From Xiphophorus maculatus (lineage: Eukaryota > Chordata > Actinopteri > Cyprinodontiformes > Poeciliidae): 64,000 bases of DNA. Below are positions 37,626 to 49,190 of this stretch, one piece after another. The translations under genes and the position numbers were made by a program. The notes under the pieces were generated by a model, which made no database searches, had not been told where the DNA came from, and worked only from the letters and a program-made list of their open reading frames with translations. The first letter of the stretch is position 1; each line of letters starts with the position of its first letter. The stretch lies in contig NC_036461.1 in assembly GCF_002775205.1 (NCBI RefSeq), positions 6,237,015 through 6,301,014 on the forward strand, written 5' to 3'.

Positions 37626-38535
37626 CGCGCAAACAAGAATCCAACAGGAATTAATAAAAGGGAATAATCCAGGCGAATGTGGTTCTGTTGATACACTTCG
37701 ACCTGCTTCCGCCTGCTACTGTTTCCAGCCGACTTGAAGGAGCAGTAGCGCCCCCGTCTGGACCGGAGTAACATTGCCTTCTCACTATTTAAAAAACCCC
37801 AATTTGTATTAACTTATCAGTATAAATCTATAAAGCCTGAAATTAAATCGAGATGTTGAAAATGTACTGTTTTATTTGTTATAACAAATAAGGTCTTTGG
37901 GTAAAGCAGTGTGAACATGTGCTTTGTTGTGACACTGGAAACATCTCAGCACCCTCAGCTCCTCAAAAACGGAATAAATAACAAAATAAATAATAAATAC
38001 AAATGTAAAAAGCTGTTTGGAAACTCTTGTTAGTCTTCTTAATCAGTTACTTAATTTCACTTTAGTATCAATAAAGTATTTTTGAATTTGAATTGAATTT
38101 TGATTTGAACCATTAAAATGACTAGTGCAATTATTATTCACAATAGTAATTTATATATGAAAAAACGTTTAGAGTTTCACCCCTTTGCATTTTTTCTCAA
38201 GAAAAAAATACAGGTTTAACTAACAAGTGTAGTTATTCTACATAAAACTGAATTAGCAACATTGTTTAGTGGTTAAGTAGAGCAGAGGTAAAGCACGTTT
38301 AATTTCATTTTTAGAACATTTTGGGTCGTATTGATTGCCCTGTGTTTTTTATTTGCAGATACACGCTTAGTACTAAAATTGACACATATTTTGTACACCA
38401 GAATAACTCAATAAAATTATTTTGATGTAAACTTGTGATTTTTTTTTTACTTAAAAAAATCTTTATCTACATTGGCGTTCTGAACCAAATGTGCCACTCA
38501 TATATTGTTTCTATTAAAAAAAAAGAAGCCATCTC
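37626..38535. promoter_or_regulatory. jkamp 5' flank
   Basis: The first 150 bases upstream of the jkamp start are relatively GC-rich (gcagtagcgcccccgtctgg) and probably hold the promoter and 5' UTR. No TATA box is evident. From 37800 the sequence is AT-rich without recognisable features. Confidence 0.4.
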
Positions 38536-38725
38536 AACTCCGGTCCTCACGCCCCCCTGCCCTGCATGTTTTAGGTGTTTCCCTTCTGCCACACACCTGG
38601 ATTGAATCTGTGGGTGATTAACAGGCTTCTGCCTTGATGATCATGCAATCATTAGAATCAGCTGTTCTGGAATAGCGGCACGTCTAAAACGTGCAGAGCA
38701 GGGGGAGGGGAGCTGAGGGCTGCAA
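38536..38725. mobile_element. Short palindromic MITE
   Basis: The ends ccctgccctgcatgttttag and ctaaaacgtgcagagcaggg are inverted. Between them are cacctggattgaatctgtgg and caatcattagaatcagctgt. This is a very common fish element, here just upstream of a GC-rich putative promoter. Confidence 0.65.
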
Positions 38726-40499
38726 TAGAGAAGCAACGTCCAGATCAGATAAAAAGTACAGAGAATTTCTATCATTTTTTTCCAAGTTCATGATTTGCAT
38801 TGGCGCCATGTTTTCTTTTTATGAGCGTAATGCGCATGCGCCATGCTGAATACAAATATGGCGCAGTTTCTACGTGGGCGTTTAAATTAAGGTCCGGCTC
38901 GCACCTGGCCGCACGGAGACATTAAACCAGCGTTCCGCTATTCATCCATTCTGGAAGCCGGATTAAGAAAAAGTATCTTTTATGATTTCCTAAGACGCCG
39001 AATCGTCGACGCCCAGCCTAAATGATGGAAAACCTTTGCGGCTCTACCTCAAAATCTTGACGCGGCTTTGTAATTTGGCACCGACCTGCTCAGCTAGCGT
39101 GGGCTAGTAGGCCGCAGGGACGCCATGTTTGAAATGGCTGCCTTTGTTATCTGGTAAGTTATTTTTCGGAAACATTACTCGAAGTTGTTTGTTTTTTTGT
39201 CCTTGATGAAGTTATTAAAGCCATTTTTGTGTTAAAATAGAACAGCAGCAGAAGAGGAGCGACACGGCAATGGCGTCTTGTCGGTGCCGCGTTTGTTTGG
39301 CTGCTGGCGTCCCTGGAATATCTGAGACGAAAATGGCGTATGGAACTAGCCGCAGATCGATTATGGATATGCTAAGATCTACAAGCAAGCTGAGGAATCC
39401 CTTCAATCAAGCTGAGGATCGCTTCCGTCAAGCTGAGGAATCGCTACAAGGTCCGCCCAACCCATCAAAGGTTGGTTAAATCAAAGAACTGTTCCAATGG
39501 CGGATCCAGAAGACATCTCAGGGTAGGAGCTGTTGTGGGTTTCGCTATGCTTCACGCTGCTGAAGCTAACGCTGTTGACGGCCAACGCTAGGCCTCTCGC
39601 TTTTTTTTTTTTTTTGACTCCGCCGTGGGTCAATGAGCTGAGAAGGATTCTGCTGCTGCAATCCTTCAGGTTTATGGGAGGGTTTGTGCCGTTTGAAGCA
39701 CATGTCTTATGACCTTTAGAAATTTAGGTGTAATTGGTGTTAGAATCTGAAGTTAATACTTTGAAAGATGGTTGCCAAGTATTTGGCAAATACAATTTAG
39801 GATTAAGTCATTAAGCTGAGGCATAGTAAATATCACTAATAAGCCTTGGTATTTGGGTAAAAATGGTCTCATTTACATTTGAACTTGCATACCTTTTTTA
39901 TTTTTTGTATCTACTTAATAATTTGAAATGGAGACAGGGTCCATACTTTAATAATTCAAAAAACTCAAAGAAATTTTATTTACGTTCAACAATTTAAATT
40001 ATAAAGTAAAAACCAATTTAGTTTTGCGCCGAAACCATGAGCGGCCTCGTGCAACTTCATTTCTTCTGGACAAGAACTCTGCAATTTAATTTCTTCTGGA
40101 TGACGACAGCCAAGGGTGAGATCTTCTGGCGCTGAAGATCAGAGGTCACAGAGGTAATGTTCACACTGTCTAATCCATCTCTTATTTGCAGGTTTTCAGC
40201 TGAAATTAACTCCATGTTTTTCTAACAGAGATGACCCAGTGAGACCTGTCTTTCAGTGTATGTCTGTTTTTAACCCAGTTTCTCTCCTAGACTAAGCCAC
40301 TGGCTGACTTTTTGTTGCACTTAACTATTGTTTCTCTTAGATAAAACCACCAAAGGAGCTTCTACTGCAACTAATTTTCTTTTCTCCTATAGAACTACTC
40401 CTGGAGTTTTTCTTTTTCTGTCTCCCTCTGCTCTTTCCTTTCAAATCCCCTGGGGGTAGTGACAGATGGCCTTTCTTACAAAGCCAACTTCTGGTTTTG

Positions 40500-41920
40500 C
40501 TGGAGGGTTCTTCCTGTTAAAAGGAAGCATTTCCTCTCCACTGTCATTACATGCTTCCTCAATATGAGGCATTGCTTTAGCTTACTCAACTTTTAAATAA
40601 TTGGTGCAGTATTCATTTTTGGAATGACTTCCTGTTAAAGGGAAGTTTTCCTTCACTGTCACCACATGAATCCTCAATATGAGGCATAGATTCAGCTTGC
40701 TTTACTTTTAACCTATTTAAACAATTGGTATAGTATTAGCTTTTAATTTGGAAAGTCTTCCTGTTAAAGGGAAGTATTTCTTTCACTGTAACCACATGGT
40801 TCCTCAATATGAGGCATTGCTTAAGCTTACTCTACTTTTAAGCAATTAGTGTAGTGTTAATTTCTGGAAAGTCTTCCTGTTAAAGGGAAATTTTTCCTTG
40901 ACTGTCACAAGAATCATCAATATGAGGTTTTGCTTAAGTTTAGGTAACTTAACCAATGTATGATAACCGGTTTTTATTTTTGGAAAGTCTTCCTGTTAAA
41001 GGGAAGTTTTCTCTCCACTGTGATCACATGAATCCTCAATATGAGTCATTGTTTAAGCTTAGTTACTTTAGTTTTGACCAATTTAAATAGTTGGTGCAGT
41101 GCTAGCTTTTTCTTTGGGAAGTCTTCCTGTTAAAGGGAAGTTTTTCCTCCACTGTCACCACAAGAATCCTCAATATGAATCATTGCTTTTGCTTACTTTT
41201 AATTTTAACCAATAGATTGATGCAGACTTTGGAAAGTCTTCCTGTTAAAGGGAAGTTTTTTCCTCCACTCTTACCACATGGATCCTCAATAAGCTTATTT
41301 TCCTTTAAACCAATTTAAATTGGTGCAGTGTTACTTTTTGGAAAGTCTTTCTGTTAAAGGGAGGTTTTTCCTTCACTGTTGCCACATGAAGCCTCAATAT
41401 GAGGATTTAGCTGACTTTGCTTTAGCTTTATTTTACTTGGCTTTTAACCAATTTAAACAACTTGTGCAGTGTTAGGTTTTTCTTTGGGAAGTCTTCCTGT
41501 TAAAGGGAAGTTTTTCCTTCACTGTCACCACATTGAGCCTCAATATGAGGCATTGCTTAAGTTTAGGTAACTTAAATAAAGTTTGACAACTGGTGTTTAT
41601 TTCTAGTTCTGGAAAATCTTCCTGTTAAAGGGAAGTTTTCCTTTCCACTGTAACTACATGCATGTTAAGTATAAGGCATTGCCTAAGCTTACCTATGTAG
41701 CTTTTAACCAATTTAAATAACTGGTGCAGTGTTTACATTCTTGGAGAAACTTCCTGTTAAAAGGAAGTTTTTCGTTTGCACTGTCACCACATGCCTCCTC
41801 AGTGAGAGGCTTTAGCTCACAACTTTTAACAAATATTTGATAACTGCAGTGTTTTTTTTTTTTGTTTTTTTTTTTAAGTCTTCCTGTTAAAGGGAAGCTT
41901 TTCCTCTCCACATGCATCTG
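40500..41920 (+). repeat. Tandem array, 12 units of about 110-145 bp with two small hairpins each
   Basis: Each unit starts near cttcctgttaaagggaag, a stem-loop of cttcc/ggaag, and about 30 bases later has cctcaatatgagg, a stem-loop of cctca/tgagg. A conserved cactgtcaccaca lies between them, then gcattgcttaagctta and a more variable AT-rich part. Units begin near 40510, 40633, 40758, 40874, 40990, 41124, 41239, 41347, 41492, 41617, 41749 and 41877. Single relatives occur at 28975, 44018 and, inverted, 44890. The hairpin blocks are far more conserved than the spacer. Confidence 0.8.
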
Positions 41921-41930
41921 CAGTACGTCT

Positions 41931-42134
41931 CTGGTGATGGAGAATAGTTTTGAGCTCAAGGTTGGAGAATTTAAGGCCTTGTCAACACCACATGATGTCT
42001 CTAGTGATGGAGAATAGTTTTGAGCTCAAGGTAGGGGAATTTAAGGCCTTGTCAACACCACATGATGTCTCTGGTGATGGAGAGTAGTTTTGAGCTCAAG
42101 GTTGGGGAATTTAAGGCCTTGTCAACACCACATG
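41931..42134 (+). repeat. 70-bp tandem triplication
   Basis: Three copies, with agaatagttt or agagtagttt at 41941, 42011 and 42081, of a unit containing gttttgagctcaaggt and ggccttgtcaacaccacatg. Few differences, so recent. It directly follows the 12-unit array. Confidence 0.85.
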
Positions 42135-42409
42135 GTATCTGGACTGAGAAGATTTGGAAACTGATCAACTGTTTTTGTTGAGATGGAGCCTCTGCAGACA
42201 TGTGATGGCCTCAAACATTTAGGAAATATGGATATCAAAATGGTCGCCGTGGTACTGGACTTTGAACCCAACATTAGGAAATGTGGCTTGCTTCTTCCTG
42301 TAGCCACTCCTCAGGGATTTTAAGTAATCGGATGAGTTCAAGGACATTGGTAAGGAACAAGTACAACAAAGCGGTCAATCCATTACATGGAGGAAAAACG
42401 CGAAAAAAC

Positions 42410-42610
42410 GGTATGTTCTGATCATGGGTATGGTAACTGGAATGGATTTTGGATTCACTCGGCGCAGGAAAAACACGGTAGGCTATATGAAATGCAGGTG
42501 TTCTGATTTTGGGTACAGCAATTGGAACAGATCTTGGAGACACAGGAAAAACATGGTAGGCTATATGAAATGTATGTGTTGTGATCATGGGCATGGTAAC
42601 TGGAATGGAT
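42410..42610 (+). repeat. Degenerate tandem repeat, about 90 bp
   Basis: The blocks gttctgatcatgggtatggt, aactggaatggatttt, aggaaaaacacggtaggcta and tatatgaaatg recur about two and a half times, leading into the first duplicated exon-like module. Confidence 0.6.
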
Positions 42611-43766
42611 TTTGAATTAATTTCTGATCTTGAGTAATGTTTGAAATGCGTGTAATATGTCATAGTATTAGAAATACCTGTGTAGAATCCATTATCTCTT
42701 CAGATGATGCCCACCGACTACACCTGAGATGGACGGGCTTTCTTCACCCCTGACCACTGCTGATGGAAGACCTTAGTGACCCTACCATCGGGCTGAGCAG
42801 TCTTCGAGAAATGCTGCAGGTATTTTTATGTTTAAGTGACACTTGCAAGTCCTGAGTTTCTTTCTGAACTGTTAAAGGGTTTGACCTTAAATCCTCCTCT
42901 GTCCTGTTGTTCAGGAATCCTCCTGGACCGTCTCATTTCGCCCTTCGCCCCTCCATCGACCGGAGAAGTTCTTCATCATTCCACCGAACATCGGACAGAA
43001 GAGGACTTCATCGCCGCCCCCTCATTGATGGATGACCTTCGTGACCCTACCATTGTGCTGAGCAGTCTTCCTTGAGAAATGCTGCAGGTATTTTGCTGTT
43101 GGAGTGATATTTACAAGTGCAAGTTTTTAAAAAGTGACTCTTTCATTCTGAGTTGTTAAATGGTTTGACCTGAAACCTGCAGCATCCTGTTGTCCTCCTA
43201 TCCTGTTCTTCAGGAATCCTCCTGGATTCTTGTCTGATTTCGCTCTTCATCAACCAACGGAGAAGTTCATCATTCCACCGAACATCGAACAGAAGAGGAC
43301 TTCATCGCCCCTCTGGACCCCCCATTGATGGATGACCTACCATTGGACTAGGCAGGTTTTCTGCAGGAAACCCTGCAAGTGTTCTCATGTGAGCAGGTAA
43401 GGCAGATGCTTTCTGATCCCAGTTATCAACTTTGACTTGAAACTTGACTTGGAATTTAGATAAACTTTACAAGTGTGGTGATTTCATTCAGAGTTGTTAA
43501 AGGTTTTGACCTGAAACCTGCATATATCCTGTTGTCTTCCTGTCTTGTTCTTCAGGAATCATCCTGGATCATCTTTTACCATTCATCGCCAGGCCCCAAC
43601 CACGGATGGAAATGGATTTCATCGCCATGGACGGAAGGAGAATTTTGTTTATGGACTCTTTACAGACTTCATTTTATTTGTTTTTATTTTGGGCATTTAA
43701 AATGTCTTCCAGTGTTAAATGTTAGTTAGAATTGATTGTTTATCAATGTGTTTTTGTTTGTTCTCT

Positions 43767-45151
43767 CCATAGAAGCCACACTTGGTTTGGTGTTATGATT
43801 GGCTGTCGTCCCTTCCTGGAGGAGCACATTGGTTGACATGATGCTGCCATCACCAAACAGTTCTCCCACTCCTGCTGTTAACTTGTCACTTCCATGAACA
43901 TAGAAAGTTATCCTGATCAGGTGACCCATTGTGTCCCTGCTCTGTCTTCTCTCAGCTCCCGTCAGTCGTGGCAGATGGCTGCTGGTACTGAGCCAGGTTC
44001 TGGTTCTGCTGGAGGTTTCTTCCTGTTAGAGGGGAGCTCTTCTCCCCTGTCGCTTCATGCATGGTCTGTATGAGGGATTGCTGTGAAGTCAACAACTCAA
44101 CACAAGCGATTTGCCGTTGTGCCCTGCTGGTCAGGAGGAGTGAGTGCTGCAAGTGAAGACTAAATGCAATCTGACTGGGTTCCTTTGGTACAAACTATTT
44201 AAACTAATTTAATAATTGAGCTTATTGTACTGTTGACTAATAGCAATTGAAATATGTGGATCAACTAAAATTGTTTTAAAATGTATTGAGACAACATTTG
44301 TTGTGAATTGGCTCTGTACAAAACCGAACACTTAAACAACCAATATAAAAAACCAAATGGTTCAAAACTCCAACAACCAACTCAAAAAGGGTTCAAAACT
44401 CCAACAGGGTTCAAAGGTAACCCAACAACCAACTCAAAAAGGGTTCAAAACTCCAACAACCAACTCAAAAAGGGTTCAAAACTCCAACAACCAACTCCAA
44501 AAGGGTTCAAAGGTAACCCAACAACCAACTCCAAAAGGGTTCAAAGGTAACCCAACAACCAACTCCAAAAGGGTTCAAAGGTAACCCAACAACCAACTCA
44601 AAAAATTCACAACAATGTTGTCGTCAAAGCATTTAACAAAGTCACTTCAATTCAGTCATAGATTCCAATTGGTTCTACTTATCAATACATTAGATTCAGT
44701 TAATTAAAGTAGTGTAAATGATTTGTACCAAAGGAAACCCATTCAGATTGCATGGAGTCTTTGACCTACAGCATTCACTCCTCCTGACCAGCAGGGGGCA
44801 ACAGCAACTCACTTGTGTTGAGTTGTTGACTTCACAGCAATCCCTCATACAGACCACGAATGAAGCGACAGGGGAGAAGAGCTCCCCTCTAACAGGAAGA
44901 AACCTCCAGCAGAACCAGAACCTGGCTCAGTACCAGCAGCCATCTGCCACGACTGACGGGAGCTGAGAGAAGACAGAGCAGGGACACAATGGGTCACCTG
45001 ATCAGGAGAACCTTCTATGTTCATGGAAGTGACAAGTTAACAGCAGGAGTGGGAGAACTGTTTGGTGATGGCAGCATCATGTCAGCCAATGTGCTCCTCC
45101 AGGAAAGGACTACAGCCAATCAGAACGCCAGACTAGGTGTAGCTTCTATGG
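43767..45151. repeat. 1.4-kb palindrome with a minisatellite in its loop
   Basis: The left arm, 43767 to about 44309 (ccatagaagccacacttggt ... acaacatttgttgtgaatt), is the reverse complement of the right arm, about 44614 to 45151 (aattcacaacaatgttgtcg ... ggtgtagcttctatgg), at high identity. The arms contain the common fish block ctcccgtcagtcgtggcaga and a cttcctgttagaggggag hairpin. The loop, 44310-44613, is a minisatellite of ccaactcaaaaagggttcaa units. Confidence 0.85.
44340..44612 (+). repeat. Minisatellite in palindrome loop
   Basis: About eight irregular units of roughly 29-41 bases built from caacaaccaactc(a/c)aaaag, ggttcaaaactc and ggttcaaaggtaaccc. Two overlapping frames of 75-80 codons (Gln/Asn/Lys-rich) are by-products of the repeat. 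Confidence 0.85.
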
Positions 45152-45284
45152 GGGGGGGAAAAAAAAAAACTGGGAATGAAAAGTTAATTGTTTGTACAAC
45201 TACTGTTCATTCATATAGACGGGTTGCATTTTCCTACTCATTGTCCAGTTTGTAATAAAACTTTGTTATCTTTTTCCCCTCCTT

Positions 45285-45500
45285 GGGCTGCCACCTTATC
45301 GTGGTGGAGGGGTTTGTGTGTCCCAGTGATCCTAAAAGCCGTCTGAGGCTTCATGCCTCTGCTTGGGTCGGGTCCGCCAGGGCAGACGGCTCCTAGGTGA
45401 GGGATCGGACCAAGAGCAGCCCAAAGACCACTTAGAAGTGTTGACAGAACCAGGGTTTCTCTCCGAGTCATCGGCCTGGTGAGCCACCAGGCTAAGCTTG
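45285..45500 (-). repeat. Common teleost dispersed repeat fragment
   Basis: ggctgccaccttatcgtggt, ggaggggtttgtgtgtccc and ggctcctaggtgagggatcg are a familiar fish repeat end. It shares its middle with 28830-28880. The class is uncertain to me (probably LINE-derived). Confidence 0.55.
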
Positions 45501-45539
45501 CTTTATTTTAAATAGGGATTTTTCTTTAACCCAAAAACC

Positions 45540-45640
45540 CAGTGAGACGCTGATGAATGACCTTAGTGACCCTTCCACCAGGCTCAGCAGCTTCTCTGAG
45601 GGAAACCCAGGAAGTGTTCCCATGTGAGCAGGTAAGGCAC
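45540..45640 (+). repeat. Further copy of the duplicated exon-like module
   Basis: tgatgaatgaccttagtgac, then ggaaacccaggaagtgttcc and catgtgagcag|gtaaggca, closely match the end of the module at 43330-43400, including its donor. The duplicated unit therefore continues beyond the palindrome. Confidence 0.6.
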
Positions 45641-46275
45641 CTATGGTTTGTCTGTTGCAATAATCAATAAATGAATTGCTTGATAAATTAAAAAGGGCTT
45701 GATGATTTCCATTTGCATAATTTATAAAGTTTTTTTTTTTTATTTCTGCCAAAAACTGGTTTTAAAGAAAAGTCACTAGGCAATCTGGTCTTGACAATTT
45801 AAAAAAAAAATATATATATATATTTTTTGACAGTTTTGTTTACAGAATTATTAATTTTATTTGTTTAGGATATTTCAAATGTTTTCAAGTTGGTGGTAAA
45901 TGTTTGTTAGGATTTAAAGGTTATTGATCTTTGACCAAGTTTATTGATTACTGGACAATATATTGTCCAGTAGAATTTATCTTGACAGGCCTACCTGTTA
46001 ACAGAACCCATTTTGCTGCTAACTTTTCTAGAAGTTATTGCGATAAATGATTGTTTCGAGACCATTTTCAAGTAATGCGAGAAGACATTGTTGAAGATTA
46101 ATAAAATTTTAATTCTAGAACATTTAACACTGGAACTGGAGACATTTTATACATCTAAAATAAACAAAGCTTTTGTCTTTCAGATTTTGGTAGAAGGAGA
46201 GGAAAAATCATGCAAATGGAAATTGAGCTTGTTTTAATTATGTGATTGATTTATTGCTTACTGTGACAAGCTAAC
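45640..46275. mobile_element. Palindromic AT-rich MITE
   Basis: The left end (ttgcaataatcaataaatga ... gatttccatttgcataattt) is the imperfect reverse complement of the right end (aaatcatgcaaatggaaatt ... gattgatttattgcttactg). A half copy lies at 36715. Non-coding. Confidence 0.6.
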
Positions 46276-49190
46276 CTCTGGCTGTAAATACCTTTTTGAG
46301 TTACTCAATTTTCAGTGTTTTACTTCCTGTTGGAACCTGAAGAGGCGTTTCTTCCCTATTGTCCTCCACTCAGCAGTTTCTTCACCCTGAGTTGGGTTTT
46401 TATTTTCAATCTTTGCAACAGTCTATTTAAAATAATTGGAGCTGTATCTAATATTCTGTTCTGTGAGCAGGGGGAGAATTTCATCATGTGTTCTGCAGCA
46501 GCTTGATGCAGTCAGACTCCAGTACCATCAGTAATGAGCTAAAAGGGTCACCGGTGCATCGCTATGACTGCTCATCCACTTCTGGGGGAAGATTTGAGAT
46601 CCCACAGCCTAAAAATGGCTTCACCTGTTCAGTTTGAGTCGACCCGTCACACCGAGCCGATGGAGGCTGGAAGAGAGGAGACGCAGTGAGCTTCTCCTAC
46701 TGGGAAGATCAGAGATGAAAACGTGGAATCAACTCAGCCGTCCTGATGAGAAGCTGCTTTCAGACCCAGGTGAACTGCTAAACTACATCGCAATGGACCC
46801 TGGCTTTCTTAATCCGTCCTGGTACCCTGCCTTCAACATGGCTACCTTCGTTCATTCCTGCTGTTTGCCCTCCCTTCGTCTGACCATCGTCCTGGTTTGC
46901 CCTCCCTTCAGGTCCGACCATTGTCCTGGCTCCCTCCAGGTCCTGGGAGATATGACCATTTTGATTCCTTTATAGGGATGTTCTCACAATCTGAAATAAA
47001 AATGATTAAAACCAGAAAATCTTTGAAGTTTAGTTGTGAATGTTTAACTTTGACATGAAGATTCTTTTGAGATGAGACAGAAAAAGGGACATTAAACAGG
47101 GACAATGTTATCCCTGATCCCACTGATTAACATCCAGGATATTTAATATTGTCCCCTAATTTTAATTTTAATTTCTAACATTGCCATTGATGTTGAAGGT
47201 TATTGCTGAGGTTTATTGCATCTGGGACGTTTAATTTATCTCCAGTGTTTAACCTAACAAAACTTTTCTGGAGATGTTTGGCATTTGGGACATTAAATAT
47301 CCCAGATACAATAAACATTAAAAATGTGTAACAAAGATATCATGAAGCTTTGGAGATTAAATAAAAAATTGGGAACTAACTTAAATATTCTGGGTAACGC
47401 TGAATGTTTAACATTGAATATGACAAATATTGGTGGATAAAGTTTAACAGTGGGGGACAACTTTAAACCTTGAAAATGAACATTGGGGACAACTTTATTT
47501 TCACATGAATTAAGAATTTTAATTTCAAATCTGCAAATCTTGGAACCATAAAAAGTGTTTGTAATAAAGTATGAACATCCATCCATCCTGTCTTGAGTGA
47601 ATTCTGATCCCTACAAAGCCCAGATTGAAGTTTGAGTTATAGTAGCGCTTTTTTTTTTTTTGACTGTGTTGCACTTATACTCGACGCGCGGTGTTGCAGT
47701 ATCCTCCTTAAAGATAGGGGGCAGTAGACTACCGTCGGAAACAGTGAAAACGGCGAAGAAACGCTTGACGCCGCATATTGTATGTTCAGCACTAACCAGT
47801 TTTTAACAGTCATTCAGATAGTAGAACTGACATTTCATTAGAAATGCAACAATCATTTAGGATACAGATGGTGGGATTAACGGTTATATTTATTTTGGGT
47901 TCCAGTACATATTGGGATTAAGAGAATGAAAACGTCAAAAGGCAACAGGACAAGTCACAGTAAGTACAACCAAATCAGAAACAAAAAGTATAATTAAGCA
48001 AATATTGAGGAAAAGTGGCAGAAAGAATGGGATGAAGATAACAGAGGAAGGTGGTATAGGATTCAAAAGAGAAACTACTAGCAATATTTGGATTTGGACA
48101 CGTTGCACTTAACGGCTCATTCAGATCACAGCAATATAATACGGACAATTATAAATATTGTGGAGAAAATTAAACAATACAATATAAGTTTGTAGGAGAT
48201 GTGAGATAGGATATTAATGTTGGAGGAATTTAGGAAAAGTAGAGAAGCATTTGATTTATTACACTTTTGGGCGAGCGATGGATTTTTTCCGATTTTTTGA
48301 CTCCACGTCATTATTTTGTTCATCATAGTAACGAGTCATATCTGAAAATTTAAGGAGCAAAAGTAAAGACGCTTCTCTTAAAATGGAGGAAGTAAAAGTA
48401 ACAAGTCGTCAGAAAGATAAATACTCAGTACAGATATCTGAAAAATCTACTTAAGTTCAGTAACGAAGTACTTTTCACTTTGCAACTGATTTTGATGAAC
48501 ATATGTGTAAGGGTTTTATTTTAACAATATTATAGATGGGACTTTTTACCGAATTTGTTTGTTTTGTTTAGTCAACAAGTAGTTTCTCCAGACATTTATT
48601 GGTGTTTTAAGTTCTGTTACGCTGGCCTCGACGGTTGGTGGTTACCATAGTAACTGATAGTTGCTAATAACTGACAGCTCCTTGTCCTTTTGTCTGTTGC
48701 CTTCTGTAACTGGTATGTTTTAGGATCAGCTCTGTGTTTTCTTTACAAGTATTATATTTTAACATATATTTTAGACAACTTCTACAAAAAAATGTAGAAA
48801 CTGCTGTGTAGAACCAACAACTTAACTTCCTCTTTTGTTAAAATAAATACAGAGAACCTAATGTATCTGTCGTGAAGTCAACCTGCTGGAACTGTGATGA
48901 ACATAAAAGGGTTACAGATGTTTGGCAAAAGTTTTAACTTGTGTGCGAATGAGAAATAAAAAAGCAAATAAATGAAAAGCTGAGAGGCATTGTGATTCCT
49001 TTCAGATAAACGGGGTAAAGGGCAAAACAAGACCCAAAACACAAATGGTACCATTCAGAACCCTACAGAACACGTCCTCTCCTGGTCCAGATGGTGCAAA
49101 AGCTGATGTAACCATGGAAACCACAAAGAGAACCAGACCTCATTAAAATTTTACACGACGAAGCGCGGGTCACGTGACCGATGTCATCAC
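46276..49190. other. Gap without a recognisable gene
   Basis: It contains a decayed LINE piece at about 47930-48250 and a fragment of the TACTTGAGTAA-type MITE at about 48330-48480. A 113-codon frame at 46634-46975 has a locally duplicated tttgccctcccttc block and matches no known family. Otherwise AT-rich. Confidence 0.5.
47930..48250 (+). mobile_element. Decayed LINE fragment (I/Nimb-like), just upstream region of the zinc-knuckle part
   Basis: Translation gives WQKEWDEDNRGRWYRIQKR, then a stop, then YLDLDTLHLTAHSDHSN, resembling the stretch that precedes the C-terminal zinc knuckle in LINEs related to 31307-31767. Several stops; inactive. Confidence 0.45.

Larger units (their letters stand above)
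38860..43700 (+). ncRNA. Candidate multi-exon non-coding RNA locus
   Basis: I recognise no protein here. Evidence for a transcribed, spliced locus: a GC-rich start (tacgtgggcg at 38870, gtcgacgcccagcc at 39005) without TATA and a strong donor ctg|gtaagt at 39153/39154. Exon-like blocks bounded by AG and GT follow at 39241-39470, 40022-40153, 42704-42819, 42915-43087, 43214-43396 and from 43556. The last four resemble one another: each later one starts gaatcctcctgga or gaatcatcctgga after a pyrimidine tract ending cttcag or gttcag, and the first two end gctgcag|gta. Frames are short and not shared between modules, so coding is unlikely. A 69-codon frame begins ATGGCGTCTTGT at 39270 but matches nothing I know. 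Jkamp lies head to head about 1.2 kb away. The alternative is a mosaic of repeats with fortuitous splice signals. Confidence 0.4.

Noticed and set aside
39270-39479. 69-codon frame starting in the second exon-like block
   Set aside because: Part of it is an internal repeat (aagctgaggaatc). No family is recognised, and the frame does not continue through the proposed donors.
40500-41920. CRISPR-like spaced repeats
   Set aside because: This is a vertebrate genome. The units are over 100 bp, degenerate, and derive from a known dispersed repeat.
42820-43555. Possible C/D-box snoRNAs in the short introns between duplicated modules
   Set aside because: Each intron has a loose gtgatat/gtgacac-like block and a ctga, but none shows a proper RTGATGA box with flanking stem. 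Calling snoRNAs would be forced.
44308-44584. Gln/Asn/Lys-rich repeat frames in the palindrome loop
   Set aside because: A by-product of a minisatellite; two overlapping frames are equally open and there is no gene structure around them.
46634-46975. 113-codon frame
   Set aside because: No recognisable domain, a locally duplicated nucleotide block explains part of it, and no splice or promoter context is seen.
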